Position numbers and translations under genes: made by a program. The notes below the pieces were generated by a model. It was not told the origin of the DNA, made no database searches, and worked only from the letters and a program-made list of their open reading frames with translations. This document shows, one piece after another, positions 8,901 to 14,759 of a stretch of 38,573 nucleotides of DNA. The first letter of the stretch is position 1; every line of letters begins with the position of its first letter. This stretch comes from Comamonadaceae bacterium (GTDB lineage Bacteria > Pseudomonadota > Gammaproteobacteria > Burkholderiales > Burkholderiaceae_C): positions 1 through 38,573 of the forward strand of contig JANXSU010000111.1 of NCBI GenBank assembly GCA_025356545.1. Direction: 5' to 3'.

Positions 8901-9026
8901 CAGGCTGGATTTACCCGAGCCGCTAGGGCCCGTGACCACGGTCAATTCACCCGTTCGGATGTCGAGATCGAGGTTTTTGAGGTTGTGCTGACGTGCACCG
9001 CGAATGCGGATGATTCCCTGGGACAT
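2901..9026 (-). CDS. uvrA: Tandem double-length UvrA (excinuclease ABC subunit A)
   Basis: UvrA is the DNA-damage sensor of nucleotide excision repair, an ABC-type ATPase that dimerises and loads UvrB. Normal UvrA has about 940 residues; this protein has 2041 and carries two whole units. There are four Walker A motifs: GPSGSGKSS at about residues 33-41, then GVSGSGKST at about 662-672, 1080-1090 and 1716-1728. Four LSGGE signatures match them. Each unit has its CxxC zinc-binding segments (CPTCGGSGFEHVEMQFL and CPGCEGAGVRTIGMSFL in the C-terminal halves). The second unit keeps a clear UvrB-binding-like region (LLAPLVLNRKGVYTELADW). Inter-domain linkers hold low-complexity inserts made from repeated DNA (about residues 806-833, 1019-1046, 1418-1430 and 1633-1683). 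Start ATG at 9026. It likely supplements a canonical uvrA elsewhere. Long fused UvrA proteins are known in Burkholderiales; the number of repeat insertions is unusual. Confidence 0.93.
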   Translation of the reverse strand: MSQGIIRIRGARQHNLKNLDLDIRTGELTVVTGPSGSGKSSLVFDTLYAEGQRRYVETFSAYARQFLDRMDKPAVDKVEGVPPAIAIDQTNPVRSSRSTVGTMTELNDHLKLLIARAASLFDKQTAQPVRHDTAETIYAEMQERAQALGDPRLVVTFPVELPATTSADEVTQWLSLSGFTKVQAEREVATTTGPRKMLDVVADRFRLSSAEKSRVVEAIEVALKRGIGRMVVYVLNDDAEPALWKFSTGLHCPDSDQRYTDPIPSMFSFNSAVGACEVCRGFGRVIGVDYGLVIPDVKLTLRAGAIKPMQTPAWQEAQDDLMRHAEAAGVPRDTPWVKLTPEQQAWVINGSPNWNGKWNQHWFGIKRFFEYLESKAYKMHIRVLLSKYRSYTPCGTCSGARLKTESLLWRIGSKADADAVLEPTQRFMPSGVTWTRAQLEALPGLCLHDLMKLPIERLRRFFDRMELENAAHSRTGEQQALKLLHEEISTRLKYLCDVGIGYLTLDRQSRTLSGGEVQRINLTTALGTSLVNTLFVLDEPSIGLHPRDMHRIIEAMQRLRDAGNTLVVVEHDPAVMLAADRMIDMGPGPGERGGQIVFDGTTDDLRHADTLTGAYLGGRKQVGMGFRRLVVENTPRLILEGVAEHNLQGVSVDIPLGRLVCVTGVSGSGKSTLIQDVLAPALMRHFGKSTDAPGMFDRLLGAEQLGDVVFVDQSPIGKTARSNPASYVGAWDALREIFANAALSRQRGYTASKFSANGGDGRCPTCGGSGFEHVEMQFLSDVYLRCQDCDGKRFRPEILEVKIERKVEPDPNSGHGLPGGEVAHTKLGSDPSFRSLSVADVLDLTVHEAARLFANDRDVIRALQPLVDVGLDYLRLGQPVPTLSGGEAQRLKLAGFLAQAAKTSSASRQAIARKGTLFLFDEPTTGLHFDDIAKLMRALRKLLDAGHSILVIEHNLDVIRASDWLIDLGPEGGDAGGEVVATGTPEDLSQHPSSHTGQALREYASTLGTGSHRVEERVNWGQTPIQDSHVSGNKPSQAKLGSDPNLLAGAGGNNIQIINAREHNLKSLSVNIPRGQFNVITGVSGSGKSTLAFDILFNEGQRRYLESLNAYARSIVQPAGRPEVDAVYGIPPTVAIEQRLSRGGRKSTVGTTTEVWHFLRLLYVKLGTQHCIHDGAAVQPQTPDSIAAQLLTHFRGQHIGLLAPLVLNRKGVYTELADWARPRGYSHLRVDGNFLPTTNFPRIDRFKEHTIELPVVSLDVTPDNEALLRECLARALEHGKGVLHVLSDLGGLRAAMLDGTPTAGLGQLHVFSTKRACPVCATSYAELDPRLFSYNSKHGWCPDCVGTGVKLSKEQRKVFDDSVRDDDNKGREQTFGEPEVDEVLDAACPTCAGTRLNATARAVKFGAQAPYPAKDLVLPPLPLGEGRGEGWSITEIARLSVTDIRRWVAALQVEGRMSKRESDIARDLVPEIKSRLEFLEEVGLGYLTLDRGAPTLSGGEAQRIRLAAQLGSNLQGVCYVLDEPTIGLHARDNQILLNALKNLSDKGNTLVVVEHDEDTIRHADHIIDIGPSAGKRGGRLVAQGKLADITGADDSQTGRYLLHAMKHPLQARRAVASLSAAESELQPRSAKAETGSDPDSGQPSQRRASTQTKSGRRAVTRWCKPASSQRRASTQTKSGSDPISATHEQQWLTVHNAHLHNLHNVTANLPLQRLVAVTGVSGSGKSTLARDVLLANVQTAVQKRSTKAGRDALAAGEALAWIGCDGVSGFEPIDRVLEVDQTPIGKTPRSCPATYIGFWDTIRKLFAETLEAKARGYLAGRFSFNTGEGRCPGCEGAGVRTIGMSFLPDVKVLCETCHGARFNPETLAVTWRGKSIGEVLQMEVDEAVDFFAAMPNISHPLQLLKDVGLGYLTLGQPSPTLSGGEAQRIKLVTELSKVRDDITRRGQKAPHTLYVLDEPTVGLHMADVDKLISVLHRLVNGGHSVVVIEHDLDVIAEADWIIDLGPEGGQAGGRIVAAAAPEDVVRLSTHTGVALAPVLAR
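3978..4129. repeat. REPIN-like inverted-repeat element A inside uvrA, with duplicated core
   Basis: Terminal arms at 3978-3999 (ATGGGGTCAGAGCCCGATTT-type) and about 4109-4129 are near-perfect reverse complements of each other. Both match the arms of elements B and C. Between them an exact 37-bp block occurs twice, at 3991-4027 and 4063-4099, offset by 72 bp (24 codons). Without that extra 72 bp, the element would be 80 bp, like its relatives. It is translated within uvrA as a linker containing QRRASTQTKSG twice, between the third and fourth ATPase modules. Confidence 0.85.
4734..4772. repeat. Palindromic GGGAGAGGG-type repeat inside uvrA
   Basis: A perfect 21-bp palindrome at 4750-4770 (nine-base arms CCCTCTCCC/GGGAGAGGG around AGA) lies in a longer stretch that reads PLPLGEGRGEG in the uvrA frame (about residues 1418-1430). 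This repeat family is common between genes in many proteobacteria and often produces this peptide when it falls in an ORF. Here it sits just before SITEIARLSV of the second UvrA unit, the structural counterpart of the site hit by element C in the first unit. Confidence 0.75.
5891..5972. repeat. REPIN-like inverted-repeat element B inside uvrA
   Basis: Arms at 5891-5912 and 5951-5972 are reverse complements at about 20 of 22 positions (AATTGGGGTCAGAACCCAAT against GAATTGGGGTCTGACCCCAA), separated by 38 bp. The whole 82-bp unit stays open in the uvrA frame and encodes a linker of the type NWGQTPIQDSHVSG...KLGSDPN, at the junction between the two UvrA units. The arrangement of two inverted REP-like arms around a short spacer matches the definition of a REPIN. 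Confidence 0.85.
6530..6611. repeat. REPIN-like inverted-repeat element C inside uvrA
   Basis: Arms at 6530-6551 (AACTGGGGTCAGAGCCCAAT) and 6589-6611 are imperfect reverse complements and share sequence with elements A and B. Total length is 82 bp. In the uvrA frame it gives a peptide ending KLGSDPSF, inserted directly before SLSVADVLDLTV, a segment that in single-length UvrA follows the zinc-binding module after only a few residues. The arms have more mismatches than in B, suggesting an older or less constrained copy. Confidence 0.82.
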
Positions 9027-9088
9027 GGCGTCTTGTCTTTCCTGATGAGGCCAGACATTTTAGGCAATTGACAGGCAATTTCATGGGA

Positions 9089-9117
9089 TTTTCAAACACT
9101 CCAAGCCTGTTTACAAT
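9089..9117 (+). promoter_or_regulatory. Candidate sigma-70 promoter for the binding-protein gene
   Basis: A TACAAT -10 at 9112-9117 is preceded at 17 bp by TTTTCA (9089-9094), four of six matches to the -35 consensus. It lies 24 bases before the ATG at 9141, which has an AGGA Shine-Dalgarno sequence. An alternative upstream TTGACA at 9068-9073 has no good -10 at standard spacing. The uvrA promoter on the other strand of this 114-bp gap is not clear. Confidence 0.35.
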
Positions 9118-9140
9118 GAAACTACGTCAAAGGATCATCC

Positions 9141-10247
9141 ATGCGATTCATTTCATCCTTGTTAACTGCACTACTGCTGGTCTCCCTGAACACTGCGGCG
9201 CAAGCCCAGATCCTGATAGGTCAAACGGCAGGATTCACTGGCTCGGTGGCGGCAGGCGTCAAAGAAACGACAGATGGTGCACGGCTCTATATCGACGCCG
9301 TCAATGCCAAAGGTGGTGTCAATGGACAAAAGATCGAACTGATCTCACTTGACGACAAATTTGATCCCAAGTTGGCGTCTGAAAATGCGCGCCAGTTAAT
9401 TGAAGAAAAAAATGTAGTTGCGCTGTTTCTGACTCGCGGCACACCTCACACTGAGGCCATCATTCCACTGCTTGACAAGCACGGCGTGCCTCTGATCGGC
9501 CCCTCCACGGGCGCTATGTCGCTTCACCAACCCGTACGCAGTCATGTATTCAACGTGCGCGCCACCTACCAGCGAGAAGCGGAAAAAGCCGTGCTGCATC
9601 TGGCGTCCAGCGGCATGAACAAAATTGCCGTAGTGCACGTGGACGACAGTTTTGGCCTAGATGGACTGACCGGGGCTCAGAAAGGTTTCACTGAGGCCAG
9701 TATTAGCGCCGTTGCAATAGAAAAATTTGACCGGGTCAAGCCTGATTTTTCCAAAATCACACCTGTTATTTTGAAATCTGGTGCACAAGCCGTTGTCATG
9801 ATTGCCTCGGGCACGGCGGCGGTGGATGGCATCAAAGCCCTACGGGCTGCAGGCAGTGCGGTGCAAGTCGTCACACTGTCCAACAACGCCTCCACAGGGT
9901 TCATCAAAAACCTAGGTGATCAAGCTCGAGGCGTGATCGTTTCCCAGGTTTTCCCCCAGTCGATCAACTTCGCACTAGTCAAAGAGGCAAACGACTTGGC
10001 ACGAGGAAAGAACCTCGCGGAGGTCAGCCCCGCCATGCTGGAAGGCTTCGCATCAGCCAAAGTAATGGTTGAAGCCCTGCGACGAACTGGCAGCAAACCC
10101 ACCAGGGAGCGACTGCAGTCAGTATTAGAGAACTTTGGGAAATTTGATCTTGGTGGCCTAGCAGTCAGCTACTCCATCAAAAATCACACCGGATTGGACT
10201 TCTCCGACTTGTCCATTATTTCCTCAGACGGCCGATTCCGCCGCTGA
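9141..10247 (+). CDS. Periplasmic ligand-binding protein, branched-chain amino acid (LivK) type
   Basis: The 368-residue protein has a clear signal peptide (about residues 1-22, ending AAQA|Q). It then shows a type I periplasmic-binding fold of the Peripla_BP_6/LivK family: IGQTAGFTGSVAAGVKETTD at the start, YIDAVNAKGGVNGQKIELIS, the mid-protein hinge GVPLIGPSTGA, and VAVVHVDDSFGLDGLTG-like second-domain strands. Such proteins deliver amino acids, amides or aromatic acids to ABC importers, or act as sensors. No permease or ATPase gene is adjacent, so it is an orphan here and its ligand cannot be read from context. It is transcribed divergently from uvrA. Start ATG is supported by AAAGGATCATCC just upstream. 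Confidence 0.85.
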   Translation: MRFISSLLTALLLVSLNTAAQAQILIGQTAGFTGSVAAGVKETTDGARLYIDAVNAKGGVNGQKIELISLDDKFDPKLASENARQLIEEKNVVALFLTRGTPHTEAIIPLLDKHGVPLIGPSTGAMSLHQPVRSHVFNVRATYQREAEKAVLHLASSGMNKIAVVHVDDSFGLDGLTGAQKGFTEASISAVAIEKFDRVKPDFSKITPVILKSGAQAVVMIASGTAAVDGIKALRAAGSAVQVVTLSNNASTGFIKNLGDQARGVIVSQVFPQSINFALVKEANDLARGKNLAEVSPAMLEGFASAKVMVEALRRTGSKPTRERLQSVLENFGKFDLGGLAVSYSIKNHTGLDFSDLSIISSDGRFRR

Positions 10248-10255
10248 TCGAGACA

Positions 10256-10765
10256 TCAGACCTTGAGCAAGCGTGCCAGTTGACGGCAGGCTTTTGGGCC
10301 TACTGCATCTTGAATTTTTGGTAAGAGACTCACTAGATCATCAAAATCGCCTGCCCCTTGCACCGCAAGATTTAATCGAAAACCACGCAAACCCAGTGAT
10401 GACGTCAACTGAGTAGCCACAGTGCAAGCCATTGCGTAGCGCTCTTGTCGAGAAAGCAGTCCGATGCGCTCGACATCTCGCGCAATTTCCGAATCAGGCT
10501 CCCAGGACGGATCACCTGACGACAGGCTGGCCACCGCGGGTGCCGGTGCAGACACTCCTGCTGCTGCCACTGGACTCAAAAAACCTTGGAGTACCAAGTA
10601 GTCAATATCCGCCTGAGTCACCCCCAAACCGGTGACGGCTTGCAAAATTTGTTCCGTCGTTTTCAGCCCATCGAACATGATGAAAGCTGATCGCTGCCGG
10701 GCCGAAAGCAGAGACGACCGCTCCTTAAACGCCTGTTGACCGAGTTCAGTTTTTAGATGTTTCAT
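10256..10765 (-). CDS. Hypothetical protein, 169 residues
   Basis: Not recognised as a named family. The predicted product is soluble and cytoplasmic, with no signal peptide. An N-terminal helical part (about residues 1-60, LSARQRSAFIMFDGLKTTEQ) resembles the short winged or helical module often found in Burkholderiales proteins that link to response-type regulators. An Ala/Pro/Ser-rich linker (about 70-90) follows, then a C-terminal helical domain (SRQERYAMACTVATQLTSSL...ACRQLARLLKV). ATG at 10765 was preferred over an in-frame TTG nine bases upstream. It converges on the binding-protein gene with eight bases between stops. No function is proposed. Confidence 0.7.
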   Translation of the reverse strand: MKHLKTELGQQAFKERSSLLSARQRSAFIMFDGLKTTEQILQAVTGLGVTQADIDYLVLQGFLSPVAAAGVSAPAPAVASLSSGDPSWEPDSEIARDVERIGLLSRQERYAMACTVATQLTSSLGLRGFRLNLAVQGAGDFDDLVSLLPKIQDAVGPKACRQLARLLKV

Positions 10766-10815
10766 GGGTTTCAATGTTAAGCCATTTTGGTTTTTTACAT
10801 TCCAACCCGCTCATC

Positions 10816-10989
10816 TTACTTGGCAGAACTGGCGGGGGCAATCGGTGTTTGCGCAGGGCTATTTGCAGGTGCATGAATGGCTTCTTCGCCATGCTTTTCA
10901 CCACCCATGTCCAGCTTGTCACCGCCCTTCATGATGACAAAAAGTGCCAACGCGGCGAAGATAACAAATCCAACAAAAATTTTCCACAT
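10816..10989 (-). CDS. Small single-span membrane protein, 57 residues
   Basis: The short ORF begins MWKIFVGFVIFAALALFVIM, a single transmembrane segment. A charged stretch (KGGDKLDMGGEKHGEE) and an Ala/Pro/Ser tail follow. AGGAGAAAATC directly before the ATG at 10989 is a strong ribosome-binding site and makes translation likely. A longer frame upstream of this ATG is not supported, because it would run through the hairpin terminator that follows the permease gene. Function unknown. Confidence 0.65.
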   Translation of the reverse strand: MWKIFVGFVIFAALALFVIMKGGDKLDMGGEKHGEEAIHAPANSPAQTPIAPASSAK

Positions 10990-10999
10990 GATTTTCTCC

Positions 11000-11027
11000 T
11001 GAAAAAAAGCCCTCCAGAGGAGGGCTT
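11000..11027 (-). terminator. Rho-independent terminator of the MHS permease gene
   Basis: On the minus strand, an eight-base GC-rich stem (AGCCCTCC / GGAGGGCT with a short AGA-type loop) is followed by a run of seven T. It lies about 70 bases after the permease stop codon and before the small membrane protein gene. Confidence 0.75.
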
Positions 11028-11095
11028 GTTGATCCCACATCAACCCGCCGAAGCGGATCAAAGGGGTGTAACAGCAAGCACAAGGCTTGGCAAGC

Positions 11096-12754
11096 TTAGT
11101 CGTTGGCGTAAATATCCACGTCTTTGGTTTCCTTGACGAACAACATGCCGATAACAAACGTCATACCAGCAATGATGATCGGATACCACAGGCCGTTGTA
11201 CATATTGCCGGTTTGCGCCACGATGGCGAACGCCGTGGTGGGCAGCAGGCCCCCGAACCAGCCGTTACCAATGTGGTAGGGCAATGACATCGAGGTGTAG
11301 CGGATGCGGGTGGGGAACATCTCCACCAACATGGCGGCAATCGGGCCGTACACCATGGTGACCAACAGCACAAGGTAAGCCAGGATGGCGATGACCATCA
11401 CTTTGTCCACCTTGGCCATGTCAGCCTTGGCGGGGTAGCCAGCGAGCTTGAGGTTCTCGGCCACAGCCTTCTTGAACGCGACGTCCTTGGCTTTGGCTTC
11501 ATCAGCGGGCAGGCCTTTGGCGGTATAGCTTGGGATCTCAACTTCACCAATTTTGATGCTGGCCACAGTATCAGCGCCACCAATGGCGTTCTCATAGCTC
11601 ACCGACGCGCCAGCCAACACTTGCTTGGCAATGTCGCAGGAGCTGGTGAACTTTTGCGTACCGGTCGGGTTGAACTGGAACGAGCACTCACGGGGATTGG
11701 CGGTGACCACGACTTTGTTCTTCTGCTGCGCAGCGTACAGGTCAGGGTTGGCGGCCTTGGTCAGCGCTTCAAACACGGGGAAGTAAGTCAGCACAGCCAA
11801 CAAGCAACCGGCCATGATGATGGGCTTGCGACCAATCTTGTCAGACAAGGTGCCGAAGATGACGAAGAACGGCGTGCCGATCAGCAGGGAGATAGCCACA
11901 TAGATGTTGGCCGTAGCACCGTCCACCTTGAGCGCTTGCGTCAGGAAGAACAAGGCGTAGAACTGACCTGAGTACCACACCACAGCTTGACCTGCGGTCA
12001 AACCGATCAGGGCCAAGATCACGATTTTGAGGTTTTTCCACTGGCCGAAAGACTCGGACAACGGGGCCTTGGAGGTCTTGCCTTCAGCCTTCATTTTGGC
12101 GAAAGCGGGCGACTCGTTCATGGACAAGCGGATGTACACCGAAATGGCCAGCAAGAAGATTGATACCAAGAAAGGCACGCGCCAACCCCAATCGGCAAAC
12201 GCTTCCTCACCAATGGCGGTACGCGTACCCAGAATCACCATCAGGGACAAGAACAGGCCCAAGGTGGCCGTGGTCTGAATCCAAGAGGTGTAGGCGCCGC
12301 GCTTGCCGTGCGGCGAGTGCTCGGCCACGTAAGTGGCAGCACCACCGTACTCACCACCCAGCGCCAAGCCTTGCAGCAGACGCAAAGCGATCAGGATGAT
12401 GGGGGCGGCCACGCCGATGCTGGCGTAGTTAGGCAGAACGCCCACAACGAAGGTGGACAGGCCCATGATCAAAATGGTGACCAGGAAGGTGTACTTGCGG
12501 CCAATCATGTCGCCCAGGCGACCAAAGAAGATGGCACCGAAAGGACGCACGATGAAGCCGGCAGCAAAAGCCAGCAGCGCGAAGATGAAGGCAGAGCCTG
12601 CATCCAAACCGCTGAAGAACTGCTTGGCAATGATGGCGGCCAGTGAGCCGTAAAGGTAGAAGTCGTACCATTCAAACACGGTGCCGAGGGAAGAGGCAAA
12701 AATCACCTTCTTCTCTTCGGGCGTCATGGGCCGGTGAGCCGCTGTAGTTGCCAT
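11096..12754 (-). CDS. MFS permease of the metabolite:H+ symporter (MHS) family with a large extracytoplasmic insert
   Basis: The 552-residue protein has about 12 membrane helices and strong MHS-family marks. These are the N-terminal FEWYDFYLYGSLA segment, GRLGDMIGRKYTF (loop 2-3 motif), the RLLQGLALGGEYGGAATYVA segment (helix 4-5), and GTLSDKIGRKP in the middle loop. Relatives (ProP, KgtP, ShiA types) import osmolytes or organic acids with protons. Between predicted helices 9 and 10 (about residues 330-450) there is a soluble, lysine- and alanine-rich insert of about 120 residues with two cysteines (PRECSFQFN and SSCDIAKQ). It would face the periplasm and is far longer than the usual loop. 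Start ATG at 12754 has GGAGACATAAC upstream; an ORF extension to 12802 is not needed. It is transcribed alone and ends in a hairpin terminator. Substrate unknown. Confidence 0.85.
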   Translation of the reverse strand: MATTAAHRPMTPEEKKVIFASSLGTVFEWYDFYLYGSLAAIIAKQFFSGLDAGSAFIFALLAFAAGFIVRPFGAIFFGRLGDMIGRKYTFLVTILIMGLSTFVVGVLPNYASIGVAAPIILIALRLLQGLALGGEYGGAATYVAEHSPHGKRGAYTSWIQTTATLGLFLSLMVILGTRTAIGEEAFADWGWRVPFLVSIFLLAISVYIRLSMNESPAFAKMKAEGKTSKAPLSESFGQWKNLKIVILALIGLTAGQAVVWYSGQFYALFFLTQALKVDGATANIYVAISLLIGTPFFVIFGTLSDKIGRKPIIMAGCLLAVLTYFPVFEALTKAANPDLYAAQQKNKVVVTANPRECSFQFNPTGTQKFTSSCDIAKQVLAGASVSYENAIGGADTVASIKIGEVEIPSYTAKGLPADEAKAKDVAFKKAVAENLKLAGYPAKADMAKVDKVMVIAILAYLVLLVTMVYGPIAAMLVEMFPTRIRYTSMSLPYHIGNGWFGGLLPTTAFAIVAQTGNMYNGLWYPIIIAGMTFVIGMLFVKETKDVDIYAND

Positions 12755-12781
12755 TGTTATGTCTCCAACAAAGATTGATGG

Positions 12782-12796
12782 CCTCCAACATGGAGG
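12782..12796. promoter_or_regulatory. Short perfect inverted repeat in the permease leader
   Basis: CCTCCA-ACA-TGGAGG, a six-base perfect inverted repeat 28 bases before the permease start codon. It could form a small hairpin in the mRNA leader or be an operator; nothing in the sequence decides between these. The rest of the 148-bp gap shows no other convincing promoter elements. Confidence 0.25.
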
Positions 12797-12877
12797 GTTC
12801 ACGCATTCTTGGGGACGGCACTGACCTCGTTCTTACGCCAAACTTATTTCAAACTGACAAATTAGGTGTTAACCCGC

Positions 12878-12907
12878 GTTAATTTTTTCGCAAAGCAAAA
12901 AATTAAC
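12878..12907 (-). terminator. AT-rich hairpin at the end of the leucine/biotin operon
   Basis: An 11-base perfect inverted repeat (GTTAATTTTTT / AAAAAATTAAC) has an 8-base loop. The stop codon of the last operon gene (12903-12905) lies inside one arm. The A/T tracts on both sides allow it to act in either direction. It is not GC-rich, so terminator strength is uncertain. Confidence 0.45.
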
Positions 12908-13550
12908 GTTTTCTCAAGATGCCTGCCGGAATTTGTGCAGGCTTTGCCCAACTCGGGCCATTAAACCAGGCGTCCCCGGTAAGGTAGTCACGCAGCATGG
13001 GCAGGGCATCAAAACCCCAGAACACTTTGTCGTCCACGCCGAAGGCGGGCACACCAAAAACACACGCCGCAATGGCCTCATCGGTTTGCTGTTTGAGTTG
13101 CGCTTTCACCGCGTCACTTTGCGGGTCAGCATGCGCCGGCAAGCGCGCATCTAGCGCCTGTAGTCGAGCGGCATCCAGCACGTCCGCCCCACCGCGCCAG
13201 ACGTGATGAAACATGGTTTCGCAAACGTGGCGATTAGGCTCGCCCGCGTTCAAGTGCGCGTGGGCCACGGCCAAACGGAGCAAAGGCAGCGGGTTAAAGG
13301 GATGAACCGCTGGCATTTGTAGATCGACTTGTTGCTTGTGACCCAGCCACTCTACATGCCGATAAGTCCAATCACGCTTAGCTGCAATTTCCGCCGGGCC
13401 GAGTTGTCCATGATGTTGCAGCAGTGCGCCTAGCAGAACCGGCTTGTAGCGCACGGTGTAGCTCAGTCCCATCAGCACTTCGGGCAGTTTCTCAAAAGCC
13501 AGATAGGCATAGGGCGAGATGAAATCAAGGTAGAAAGTAATGTGTTTCAT
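12903..13550 (-). CDS. DsbA-fold 2-hydroxychromene-2-carboxylate isomerase family protein
   Basis: 215 residues in the kappa-class GST/HCCA isomerase family (DsbA-like thioredoxin fold). The N-terminus ITFYLDFISPYAYLAFEKLP contains the SPYAYLA segment and its Ser, which replaces the CxxC of DsbA and binds glutathione. FNPLPLLRLAVA and GVPAFGVDDKVFWGFDALPM are the other family blocks. Members isomerise hydroxychromene carboxylates in naphthalene breakdown or act on other glutathione-linked substrates. No aromatic degradation genes are nearby, so the substrate is unknown. It is the last gene of the operon, and its ATG overlaps the preceding TGA (ATGA), indicating coupled translation. Confidence 0.85.
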   Translation of the reverse strand: MKHITFYLDFISPYAYLAFEKLPEVLMGLSYTVRYKPVLLGALLQHHGQLGPAEIAAKRDWTYRHVEWLGHKQQVDLQMPAVHPFNPLPLLRLAVAHAHLNAGEPNRHVCETMFHHVWRGGADVLDAARLQALDARLPAHADPQSDAVKAQLKQQTDEAIAACVFGVPAFGVDDKVFWGFDALPMLRDYLTGDAWFNGPSWAKPAQIPAGILRKR

Positions 13551-13834
13551 GGGGTGATGAGTTCAGGTTTAGCGATGCGCTGCGCGATGCGTGCCCAGAC
13601 GATCTTCTTGTCATCGTTGTCCATGCTGCGCCATTGCCGCAACTCCTCTAGCGTGCGTGAGCAGCCGACACAAAACTCGCGCAGCGCATCCATGCGGCAG
13701 ACCGAGACGCAAGGCGATGGCACGTCGCCGTTCATGACCTGTACGGCCAGCGCGTGGGCTACGGTAAGCACCTCTGGTTTGGGTGCTGGCGTGCTTGGTA
13801 CTGTAGGTGTTGTGTTCGTCTTCGTCATGCTCAT
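13547..13834 (-). CDS. DUF1289 domain protein
   Basis: The 95-residue protein has the DUF1289 cysteine pattern PSPCVSVCRMD...FCVGCSRTLEELRQW (about residues 39-68). Four cysteines probably bind a metal ion or an Fe-S cluster. The N-terminal 30 residues are Thr/Pro-rich and probably disordered. The ATG at 13834 (or the ATG two codons later) lies eight bases after the HMG-CoA lyase stop; longer ORF versions would run backwards into that gene. The stop overlaps the isomerase start. Function of the family is not established. Confidence 0.8.
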   Translation of the reverse strand: MSMTKTNTTPTVPSTPAPKPEVLTVAHALAVQVMNGDVPSPCVSVCRMDALREFCVGCSRTLEELRQWRSMDNDDKKIVWARIAQRIAKPELITP

Positions 13835-13841
13835 CTCAATG

Positions 13842-14747
13842 TCAAGCCCGCTTGTTGAGCAGCGCCGTCGCCACCCGTGAATTGGACTTGCGCCCGAGAA
13901 AATTGCTGATGAATTGGCCCGCATCCACCAACTTATCCAGATCAATGCCAGTATCAATGCCCATGCCGTGCAGCAGATAAACCACGTCTTCGGTGGCCAC
14001 ATTACCAGTCGCACCCTTGGCATAAGGGCAGCCGCCCAGGCCCGCCACGGAGGTATCAAACTGCCAGATGCCCATTTGCAAGCTGATGAGTGTGTTGGCC
14101 AGCGCCTGGCCATAGGTGTCGTGAAAATGCCCTGACACATCGTTGATGTCGTAATGCCTTAGCGTGGCCTCCATAGCGCGCTGCACCTTGAGCGGTGTGG
14201 CCACGCCAATTGTGTCGGCCACACCCATGTGCTGCACGCCGATGTCTTTCATGCCACGCGCCACGCGCTCCACACGCTCGGGCGAGACCTCGCCCTCGTA
14301 AGGGCAACCCATCGCGCAAGAGATAGCACCCCGCACATAAATGCCTGCCGCACGCGCGGCGGCCACCACCGGGCGAAAGCGCTCAATGCTGTCGTCGATA
14401 GAGCAATTGATGTTGCGCTGGCTAAAAAGCTCACTGGCCGCGCCGAACACCACGATCTCATCAGGCTTAGAGGCCAGCGCAGCCTCAAAACCTTTGAGAT
14501 TGGGGGTGAGCACTGAGTAGCGCACGCCACTTTGGCGCTGGATGCCCGCCATCACCTCGGCGTTGTCCGCCATCTGAGGTACCCATTTGGGGCTGACAAA
14601 GCTGGTGACTTCGATCGCTTTGAGCCCTGCGGCTTGCAGGCGGTGCACCAGCTCCACCTTGATGGCGGAGGGCACAGTCTGTTGTTCGTTTTGCAGGCCG
14701 TCACGCGGGCCGACATCGACGAGTTTGACTTGGGTGGGATGTGTCAT
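13842..14747 (-). CDS. mvaB: Hydroxymethylglutaryl-CoA lyase
   Basis: Cleaves 3-hydroxy-3-methylglutaryl-CoA to acetyl-CoA and acetoacetate, the last step of leucine breakdown (called LiuE in bacterial liu operons). The 301 residues have the usual family length. The TIM-barrel begins VKLVDVGPRDGLQNE with the catalytic Arg and metal-binding Asp. The metal-binding HFHDTYGQALAN segment is present, as is the signature GLGGCPYAKGATGN with the active-site Cys (near residue 235). AAGGAATTCAAA precedes the ATG. Its place beside the carboxylase subunit and downstream of liuABC fits the pathway exactly. Confidence 0.95.
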   Translation of the reverse strand: MTHPTQVKLVDVGPRDGLQNEQQTVPSAIKVELVHRLQAAGLKAIEVTSFVSPKWVPQMADNAEVMAGIQRQSGVRYSVLTPNLKGFEAALASKPDEIVVFGAASELFSQRNINCSIDDSIERFRPVVAAARAAGIYVRGAISCAMGCPYEGEVSPERVERVARGMKDIGVQHMGVADTIGVATPLKVQRAMEATLRHYDINDVSGHFHDTYGQALANTLISLQMGIWQFDTSVAGLGGCPYAKGATGNVATEDVVYLLHGMGIDTGIDLDKLVDAGQFISNFLGRKSNSRVATALLNKRA

Positions 14748-14759
14748 TTTGAATTCCTT

